From assembly GCA_910579125.1 (NCBI GenBank), contig CAJTTH010000036.1, positions 1 to 17,392 of the forward strand: a stretch of DNA of 17,392 nucleotides, in the 5' to 3' direction. How positions within the stretch are numbered: position 1 is the stretch's first letter; every line of letters starts with the position of its first letter. Both the position numbers and the translations under genes were made by a program. This DNA is from an uncultured Oscillospiraceae bacterium. GTDB taxonomy: Bacteria > Bacillota > Clostridia > Oscillospirales > Ruminococcaceae. Below the pieces are notes generated by a model. It was not told the origin of the DNA. It did not search any database and saw only the letters and a list, made by a program, of their open reading frames with translations. Below, one piece after another: positions 7,127 through 12,198 of the stretch.

Positions 7127-7155
7127 ATCTTACTACATTTTCGACCGACAGTCAA
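7127..7155 (-). promoter_or_regulatory. Promoter of the carrier-protein operon
   Basis: On the minus strand, TTGACT (7150-7155) and TAAGAT (7127-7132) are separated by 17 bases. The -35 is part of an operator box, so a bound TetR dimer would exclude RNA polymerase. The -10 is weaker than consensus (4 of 6). Confidence 0.55.
7142..7154. promoter_or_regulatory. TetR operator box 2, on the -35
   Basis: CGACCGACAGTCA, a slightly imperfect copy of the box at 7099-7111 (GACC-N3-GTC core). It covers the operon's -35 and lies 20 bases from the -35 of the tetR promoter, so it may also give autoregulation. Confidence 0.55.
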
Positions 7156-7173
7156 GTATTTTTTTCAAAATTA

Positions 7174-7202
7174 TTGAAAAATAAAAAAGTTTGTGATATA
7201 AT
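7174..7202 (+). promoter_or_regulatory. Promoter of the tetR gene
   Basis: TTGAAA (7174-7179), 17-base spacer, TATAAT (7197-7202) preceded by TG-A (extended -10). Transcription would start near 7209. This rules out the upstream ATG at 7174 as the start of the regulator and supports the TTG at 7267. Confidence 0.75.
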
Positions 7203-7266
7203 AATAAAAAATATTGAAAAAAACACATTCAAACTATCTGTTTTTTCAAAAAAAGGATTGATAATA

Positions 7267-7890
7267 TTGAAACAGGATAAGCGCGAACTGATATACGACG
7301 CGCTCGAAAAACTCATGCTCACGGTGCCGTTTAAGGATATTTCGGTGGAAACCATTGCCCGAAAAGCCGGTGTCGGCAAAGGCAGCGTTTACTATTATTT
7401 CGACAGCAAGGATGAAATACTCGACAACGTGATAGAACGCAGCTACCGCCGCGCCATAAGGGTGTATTTTGACAATGTGCAGTCCGAAAGCACGGCGCTG
7501 GGGCGTATCAAGCAGCTTTTCAGAAGCGTCATCAAAAAGGATTTCGGGAGCAGCCGGCAAAATCTCATCGTTACCCTCCACCTTCACGACGACCTCGTTC
7601 TGCACAACAAGCTGAAAGCGATAGCGGTACAGGAGCTTTCGCCGATACTCACGGTGCTGCTTGAGCAGGGAATGGAGGAGGGCTCACTCAAAGCAGAGTA
7701 CCCGAAAGAAAGCGCGGAGATAATCGTCACCGTGCTCTCGGTTTTCCTCGACAACACTATGACCATGCAGGAAAAAACGTCGGTTATGAAAAAGCTGAAA
7801 ATATTCGCGAACGTTCTTGAAACGTGTCTTAAAACGTCAAAGGGCAGTTTCGATTTTTTGTTTGACTCCATCGAGGCGGAATATGTTTAA
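7267..7890 (+). CDS. TetR/AcrR-family transcriptional regulator
   Basis: A 207-residue regulator. The N-terminal DNA-binding domain has the TetR helix-turn-helix ISVETIARKAGVGKGSVYYY followed by FDSKDEILDNV (about residues 25-56). The rest is an all-helical ligand and dimerisation domain with no recognisable signature. The start is a TTG with AAAAGGA nine bases upstream. An in-frame ATG exists at 7174 but lies inside the gene's own promoter. It is divergent from the hydrolase-condensation-carrier-ligase operon, and three copies of a TetR-type palindrome lie in the shared intergenic region. It is therefore most likely a local repressor released by the pathway's substrate, product or a related lipid. 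FadR/FabR-like control by acyl-CoA is possible but not visible. Confidence 0.88.
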   Translation: MKQDKRELIYDALEKLMLTVPFKDISVETIARKAGVGKGSVYYYFDSKDEILDNVIERSYRRAIRVYFDNVQSESTALGRIKQLFRSVIKKDFGSSRQNLIVTLHLHDDLVLHNKLKAIAVQELSPILTVLLEQGMEEGSLKAEYPKESAEIIVTVLSVFLDNTMTMQEKTSVMKKLKIFANVLETCLKTSKGSFDFLFDSIEAEYV

Positions 7891-8005
7891 ATAAGAAAAG
7901 TCGCGCTGACCGTGTGGATATCCTTAGCGGCTTAATTCAGTGCTCCTAAAATGCGGATTAAGGATAGCTCTGCACTTATTTTTTTGCCGCTGAGCTGCTT
8001 GTTTT

Positions 8006-8338
8006 CTACTTTATTATATGGCGTTGCTTGTAATCACTCCCAAATTTCTCCATAGCGTCTAATATAGGCTTTAAATGTTCGCCTAACTCCGACAGCGAAT
8101 ACTCCACGCGCGGCGGTACTTCGGGGAACACTGTGCGGATAATAATTCCGTCGCTCTCCATTTGCCGCAGATTGTCCGTCAAGACCTTCTGGCTTATGCC
8201 CTCAAGGTTCTTTTGCAGCTCGTTGAAGCGCCACGTACGCATACGCAAATTGCGGATAATCAGTAATTTCCACTTGTTTCCGATAAGCTGAACGGTTGTT
8301 GCAACGTTGCATACGGGAAGCTCGTCTTTTTTAATCAT
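8006..8338 (-). CDS. HxlR-family winged-helix regulator
   Basis: A 110-residue winged-helix protein of the HxlR/YodB family. The family pattern is clear: conserved N-terminal Cys (Cys10 in LPVCNVATTVQLIGNKWKLL), recognition region RFNELQKNLEGISQKVLTDN, and wing with 'PPRVEYSLSELG'. In YodB and HypR the equivalent cysteine senses quinones, aldehydes or disulfide stress. The same role is inferred here from the preserved Cys10. It is divergent from the NAD(P)-binding reductase at 8570-9205 and convergent with tetR. Its own promoter is covered by a perfect palindrome (8364-8391), implying autorepression. GAGGTG lies five bases before the ATG. Confidence 0.9.
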   Translation of the reverse strand: MIKKDELPVCNVATTVQLIGNKWKLLIIRNLRMRTWRFNELQKNLEGISQKVLTDNLRQMESDGIIIRTVFPEVPPRVEYSLSELGEHLKPILDAMEKFGSDYKQRHIIK

Positions 8339-8363
8339 AAGAACACCTCACACTCATTTTTTA

Positions 8364-8391
8364 ATGTTACAGTATAATTATACTGTAACAT
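8364..8391. promoter_or_regulatory. 28-bp perfect palindrome, HxlR operator
   Basis: A perfect 28-bp inverted repeat with arms beginning ATGTTACAGTATAA. It contains the -10 of the hxlR promoter and ends about 25 bases before the hxlR start codon. The GTTAC/GTAAC half sites recur at 8447-8464 on the reductase side. Confidence 0.7.
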
Positions 8392-8405
8392 GGGCGAATT
8401 GTCAA
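8377..8405 (-). promoter_or_regulatory. Promoter of the hxlR gene
   Basis: Minus strand: TTGACA (8400-8405), 17-base spacer, TATAAT (8377-8382). Perfect consensus, with the -10 inside the palindrome at 8364-8391. Confidence 0.8.
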
Positions 8406-8446
8406 TTAAAAAATTTTTTGTTCGGAATGCCGCACTGCTGTTCAAA

Positions 8447-8489
8447 AGTTACATAAAAGTAACTGCGTTACAAAAAAGTGCGTACTTTT
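8447..8489. promoter_or_regulatory. Candidate HxlR boxes before the reductase
   Basis: Two inverted repeats: AGTTAC-N6-GTAACT (8447-8464) and AAAAGT-N4-ACTTTT (8474-8489). The first shares its GTTAC/GTAAC arms with the operator over the hxlR promoter. Both lie just upstream of the reductase -10, where a dimer would block polymerase. Confidence 0.5.
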
Positions 8490-8505
8490 CAAGCAAAACC
8501 AAATA

Positions 8506-8514
8506 TGATATAAT
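8506..8514 (+). promoter_or_regulatory. Extended -10 promoter of the reductase gene
   Basis: TGATATAAT is a perfect extended -10. No good -35 lies 17 bases upstream (TTTTCA at 8486-8491), where the second inverted repeat overlaps. The start codon is 55 bases downstream. Confidence 0.6.
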
Positions 8515-8569
8515 GAGATCACGGTAAAAGAAACCGCAAAAATTCAAACACTTTCAGGAGGAATTTATT

Positions 8570-9205
8570 ATGAAAATTGCAGTTGTATGTGCGAACGGCA
8601 AGGCGGGCAAGCTGATAGTTGACGAGGCTGTTAAGCGCGGTCTGGATGTTACGGCGGTTGTACGCGGGAAAAATAAGAGCGCGGCGAAGAACGTTATCAT
8701 AAAGGATATTTTTGACATCAAAGCGGCTGATTTAGCGGGGTTTGACGTAGTTGTGGACGCTTTCGGCGCTTGGACTCCCGACACGCTCCCGCAGCACTCA
8801 ACATCACTTAAAACGCTTTGCGACGCGCTTTCGGAAACTGATACGCGGCTGCTTGTCATAGGCGGCGCCGGCAGCTTGTACGTTAATTCCGAACACACTT
8901 TAACCATTGCCGACGGAGCGGATTTTCCCGAAATGTTCAAACCGCTTGCGGATGCTATGGCAAAGGCTCTCAGCGAACTGCGCAAAAGAAATGACGTTAA
9001 GTGGACGTACATCAGTCCCGCGGGCGATTTCCAAGCGGACGGCGCGAGAACGGGCAAGTACATTCTCGGCGGCGAGGAACTCACGCTCAACTCCAAGGGC
9101 GAGAGCGTAATAAGCTATGCGGATTACGCGATCGCGATGGTTGACGAGGCTCTGAACACAAGCGGAGACAACGTTCAGAAGCGCATTTCCGTTGTTGCGG
9201 AGTAA
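8570..9205 (+). CDS. NAD(P)-binding NmrA/YwnB-like reductase
   Basis: A 211-residue single-domain Rossmann protein of the atypical short-chain dehydrogenase group (NmrA-like, COG2910-type 'NADH-flavin reductase'). The dinucleotide-binding glycines are in NGKAGK (9-14) after the first strand MKIAVVCA. Later strands carry 'VVDAFGAW' and 'RLLVIGGAGSLYV', and 'WTYISPAGDFQADG' marks the usual substrate-side region. The classical YxxxK catalytic pair of SDR enzymes is not evident. AGGAGG lies before the ATG. The gene faces an HxlR regulator whose candidate boxes lie on its promoter. This is a common pairing for quinone or electrophile detoxification, so a redox-stress role is inferred; the substrate is unknown. 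Confidence 0.87.
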   Translation: MKIAVVCANGKAGKLIVDEAVKRGLDVTAVVRGKNKSAAKNVIIKDIFDIKAADLAGFDVVVDAFGAWTPDTLPQHSTSLKTLCDALSETDTRLLVIGGAGSLYVNSEHTLTIADGADFPEMFKPLADAMAKALSELRKRNDVKWTYISPAGDFQADGARTGKYILGGEELTLNSKGESVISYADYAIAMVDEALNTSGDNVQKRISVVAE

Positions 9206-9211
9206 TTCATT

Positions 9212-9246
9212 AACACAGCCGCTTGAAAATTTCGGGCGGCTGCGTT
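9212..9246 (+). terminator. Weak hairpin after the reductase
   Basis: Stem CAGCCGC/GCGGCTG (9216-9222 with 9236-9242), extendable with one mismatch. It is followed only by TTATCAT rather than a U run. It may attenuate transcription but is unlikely to separate the reductase fully from the macrodomain gene 25 bases further on. Confidence 0.4.
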
Positions 9247-9270
9247 ATCATATAAACAGGTGATTTATAA

Positions 9271-10071
9271 ATGAACAGGCTTGAAAAAATCAAAAAATTA
9301 AACAAAATTCTTCTTTTGGAAATGCCCGAATACAAATGTTCCGCGAGCGGTTTCTCCGATAATATCTCCGAACAGCGGCGGCTATTGCGTTCGCTTATGA
9401 ACGTAAGAGAGCCGCGCAGGATTGATCCCGATTTCGTGAAATTACAGGACGAATTGCTGTCGGAAGAGCGTGAGGAAAAGGGTATTGTAAATATCGCGGA
9501 AATTCCTTTCGCAGAGCCGAATATCAAGCTGTGGCGCGGAGATATAACCCGTCTGAACGCGGACGCTGTCGTAAACGCGGCAAACTCCGCTTTGCTGGGC
9601 TGTTTCTGCCCGTGTCACGGGTGTATCGACAACGCGATCCACTCGGCGGCGGGCTTGCAGCTGCGTGAGGAATGCGCGGAAATTATGCGCGCATTATCGG
9701 CTTCGCGGAAAATGCCGCAAGGTTATTTCGAGCCGATGGGAATGGCGAAAATTACACGAGCGTATAATCTGCCGAGCAAATATGTAATTCACACGGTCGG
9801 ACCGATCGTTCGCGGAGAACCTGCCGAAAGCGACTGCGAGCTGCTGCGAAGCTGCTATAATTCCTGTTTAAATTCGGCTTTGGAGCATGGTTTGTCGAGC
9901 ATTGCGTTTTGCTGTATTTCAACGGGAGAGTTTCATTTTCCGAATAAAAAAGCTGCTGAGATCGCGGTCAATACCGTGCGCGAATTTATAAAAAGCAGCA
10001 ATAAAATCGAGGTGATCTTCAATGTTTTCAAGGAACAAGATGAGCTTATTTACCGAGAGCTCCTCGGATAA
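9271..10071 (+). CDS. Zinc-dependent macrodomain ADP-ribosyl hydrolase
   Basis: A 266-residue protein: helical N-terminal extension (about 1-80), then a macrodomain. Ligand-binding parts are GDITRLNADAVVNAANS (90-106) and the phosphate loop region CISTGEFHFP (215-224). The insertion GCFCPCHGCIDNAIHSAAG (110-128) holds the zinc ligand pattern of the Zn-macro class (Cys111, His116, Cys118 expected). In this class the zinc-containing site removes ADP-ribose placed by a class M sirtuin. The SirTM gene overlaps its 3' end, giving the known writer/eraser pairing. AGGTGA lies nine bases before the ATG. In staphylococci and streptococci this pair acts on a lipoylated GcvH-like protein; no such gene or lipoate ligase is in this window. 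Confidence 0.9.
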   Translation: MNRLEKIKKLNKILLLEMPEYKCSASGFSDNISEQRRLLRSLMNVREPRRIDPDFVKLQDELLSEEREEKGIVNIAEIPFAEPNIKLWRGDITRLNADAVVNAANSALLGCFCPCHGCIDNAIHSAAGLQLREECAEIMRALSASRKMPQGYFEPMGMAKITRAYNLPSKYVIHTVGPIVRGEPAESDCELLRSCYNSCLNSALEHGLSSIAFCCISTGEFHFPNKKAAEIAVNTVREFIKSSNKIEVIFNVFKEQDELIYRELLG

Positions 10072-10888
10072 TATTCCGTGTTTGAGGGCAGAGCTTGCCG
10101 CCTGTGAGGGCGTTGTTATCGGCGCGGGCGCGGGGCTTTCGACCGCTGCGGGATTTGCTTATTCTGGAGAGCGTTTCGAGAAATATTTTGCTGATTTCGC
10201 CGAAAAATACGGAATAAAAGATATGTATTCGGGCGGATTTTATCCGTTTAAAGCTCCCGAAGAATACTGGGCTTGGTGGAGCAGACACATCTTTGTAAAC
10301 CGCTATGCGGACGCGCCGAAGCCCGTTTACGATGAGCTTTTTCGTCTCGTAAAAAACAAAAATTATTTTGTAATTACGACCAATGTCGACCACTGTTTTC
10401 AAAAAGCGGGATTTGATAAAAAACGGCTGTTCTACACACAAGGAGATTACGGACTTTTTCAATGCTCCGAGCCTTGCCATAACGCGACTTACGACAATGA
10501 AGATGTTATCCGAAAAATGTATGAGCAGCAAAAAAATATGCGCGTACCGAGCGAGCTGATTCCGCGTTGTCCGAAATGCGGCAAGCCTATGACAATGAAC
10601 CTCCGTGCTGATGATACTTTTGTTGAGGACGAGGGCTGGCATAAAGCCGCCGAGCGTTATTCCGATTTTATCCGCGCAAATCATACACGGCGGGTTCTTT
10701 ATCTTGAACTCGGTGTCGGAATGAACACTCCCGTTATCATCAAATATCCGTTTTGGGAATACACCGCGAAAAATCCTCGTGCAGTGTATGCCTGCGTTAA
10801 TTTCGGTGAAGCGTTCTGCCCCGATGATATCCGTGAACGCGCGGTTTTGATCGACGGGGATATTGCGGACGTGGTTGAAAAAATATAA
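10022..10888 (+). CDS. Class M sirtuin (SirTM) ADP-ribosyltransferase
   Basis: A 288-residue NAD-dependent sirtuin-fold protein. NAD-binding GAGAGLSTAAGF (34-45) and 'YSGERF' are followed by FVITTNVDH (116-124), holding Asn121, and by YTQGDYGLFQC (138-148), where Gln140 takes the place of the deacetylase catalytic histidine. That substitution marks SirTM enzymes, which ADP-ribosylate proteins rather than deacylate them. Four cysteines (148, 152, 183, 186) form a zinc ribbon. The start overlaps the macrodomain gene by 50 bases; AGGTGA precedes the ATG at 10022. An ATG at 10040 with AAGGA is an alternative that removes six residues. Overlap implies tight co-translation with the hydrolase. Target protein unknown here. 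Confidence 0.9.
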   Translation: MFSRNKMSLFTESSSDNIPCLRAELAACEGVVIGAGAGLSTAAGFAYSGERFEKYFADFAEKYGIKDMYSGGFYPFKAPEEYWAWWSRHIFVNRYADAPKPVYDELFRLVKNKNYFVITTNVDHCFQKAGFDKKRLFYTQGDYGLFQCSEPCHNATYDNEDVIRKMYEQQKNMRVPSELIPRCPKCGKPMTMNLRADDTFVEDEGWHKAAERYSDFIRANHTRRVLYLELGVGMNTPVIIKYPFWEYTAKNPRAVYACVNFGEAFCPDDIRERAVLIDGDIADVVEKI

Positions 10889-11080
10889 CAAAAACCGCCG
10901 AGTGCGTTCAGTAAAGCTGCTTCAAGCGTTTAAACAATATACCGTCCGCACAATTTTACGAATTTCCAAAGAGAAAGGAGCTGTTGCCGGCTCGACAACA
11001 ATTTCCGCGCCCTCTCCGGCGGAGCGTTAACGCAAACGCGCTCTGATCGGGTTTGCTCTTGTGAACAGTCATACAAAAAA

Positions 11081-11117
11081 TCCATGAAGCAATTTGCACC
11101 GCTGCATGGAGTTTTTT
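11081..11117 (+). terminator. Terminator downstream of SirTM
   Basis: Stem TCCATG-A-AGC paired with GCT-G-CATGGA (one mismatch, 10-base loop), then six T (11112-11117). Six A precede it, so it may also work leftward. It is 190 bases beyond the sirtuin stop. Confidence 0.6.
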
Positions 11118-11225
11118 GCGCATAGCGTGCATTATTTCGACGAGATCAACGAAACGGCGGCATACAAAATACAGACAATGTTTTGAGCAAGTGCCCAATA
11201 TACGTTAAAAAGCTCGGAAAAGCTA

Positions 11226-11254
11226 TTGACACAGAAGGAAAATAGTGGTATAAT
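11226..11254 (+). promoter_or_regulatory. Promoter of the ABC transporter operon
   Basis: TTGACA (11226-11231), 17-base spacer, TATAAT (11249-11254): perfect consensus. Transcription would begin near 11261 and cover all three transporter genes, which overlap or nearly touch. Confidence 0.85.
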
Positions 11255-11451
11255 TCAAGTGTAATAGACGATCTTCAAACGGCGATTTTTTGAGAAAGCA
11301 ATCAGTCAAAAATCCACAAAAAGTTTTACACTTCGTTTATTCTCAGCTATTTTATCTATAAACGGTCTCGGTAAGGATTTTTTATAAACAGAATATGTTT
11401 TTATGTAAAGGTCAAATCCGCGCCGTGCGCCGGGAAAGGAGGACGTTTTTT

Positions 11452-12198
11452 TTGGAGGAGACCAACACCCGAAAGAAGAAAGTTATGATACGTGTGCGCA
11501 ATCTGCGCAAGGAATACCGTCTCAAGGACGACACCGTGGTGGCATTAAAGCGAATAAATCTGGATATCGAGCAAGGCGAGATATGCTGTATCTTCGGCAC
11601 GTCGGGCTCGGGAAAATCCACACTGCTCAATCAGCTCGCGGGGCTTGAAAAGCCGACGTTCGGTGACATCTACATACGCGGCATAAACGTGGTCAAGCTC
11701 TCGGAGCGCGACCTCGCGGAGTTTCGCCAGAAGCACATCGGCTTTGTATTCCAGTCGTACAATCTGCTGCCGTTTATGAACGCAGCCGAAAACGTAGCCG
11801 TTCCGCTTATGTTCCGCGGGGAGTCTAAGCGTGAACGAATGAAAAAGGCGAACGCGATACTTAAAAGAGTAGGGCTCGCGAACCGTCTTACGCACTACCC
11901 GAAGCAGATGTCGGGCGGTCAGCAGCAGCGCGTAGGAATAGCGCGCGCGTTTATAGCGCACCCCGACGTGGTATTTGCGGATGAGCCCACGGGAAATCTC
12001 GATTCCAAGACCACCATAGAGGTCATGGAAATGATCAAGAACTTTGCGAGACGCTTCGATCAGACGATCGTTCTGGTAACTCACGACCCCGAGCTTGCCA
12101 AATACGCCGACAGGATAGTGACCTTAGTCGATGGCAGAATAGTCAACGACACAAGAAATGACACAGTAAGAGGAGAAACACATGAACAGGCTATTTAA
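11452..12198 (+). CDS. MacB/LolD-type ABC transporter ATPase
   Basis: A 248-residue ATPase. Walker A GTSGSGKST (49-57), Q-loop Gln101 in 'FVFQSYNLLP', signature SGGQQQ (154-159), Walker B VVFADE (173-178), and switch His211 in VTHD. The overall pattern is the MacB/LolD/FtsE class, which drives mechanotransmission through FtsX-fold permeases rather than substrate channels. I chose the TTG at 11452 because AGGAGG (11437-11442) lies nine bases upstream. An ATG at 11395 has no ribosome site, and an ATG at 11485 has only a weak one. It overlaps the CARDB protein gene by 17 bases, so the two are co-translated. Works in the cytoplasm with the permease at 14810-16198. Confidence 0.9.
   Translation: MEETNTRKKKVMIRVRNLRKEYRLKDDTVVALKRINLDIEQGEICCIFGTSGSGKSTLLNQLAGLEKPTFGDIYIRGINVVKLSERDLAEFRQKHIGFVFQSYNLLPFMNAAENVAVPLMFRGESKRERMKKANAILKRVGLANRLTHYPKQMSGGQQQRVGIARAFIAHPDVVFADEPTGNLDSKTTIEVMEMIKNFARRFDQTIVLVTHDPELAKYADRIVTLVDGRIVNDTRNDTVRGETHEQAI

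Larger units (their letters stand above)
10889..11451. other. Intergenic region with terminator and promoter
   Basis: About 560 bases without a credible gene. It holds a terminator for the SirTM transcript (11081-11117), the transporter promoter (11226-11254) and a roughly 190-base leader before the ATPase start. The leader is A+T-rich with only short, weak stems; I see no riboswitch or T-box signature. A minus-strand frame over 10956-11198 is arginine/cysteine-rich and has no support. Confidence 0.6.

Noticed and set aside
7174..7266. Longer N-terminus for the TetR regulator
   Set aside because: It would begin inside the gene's own -35 box. The TTG at 7267 has a ribosome site and gives a normal TetR length.
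10046..10891. 281-residue minus-strand frame opposite the SirTM gene
   Set aside because: Exact antisense of a gene with clear sirtuin motifs; composition is not protein-like and no start signal is seen.
11255..11451. Possible riboswitch or attenuator in the transporter leader
   Set aside because: Only short weak stems, no conserved riboswitch core and no terminator hairpin with a U tract before the start codon.
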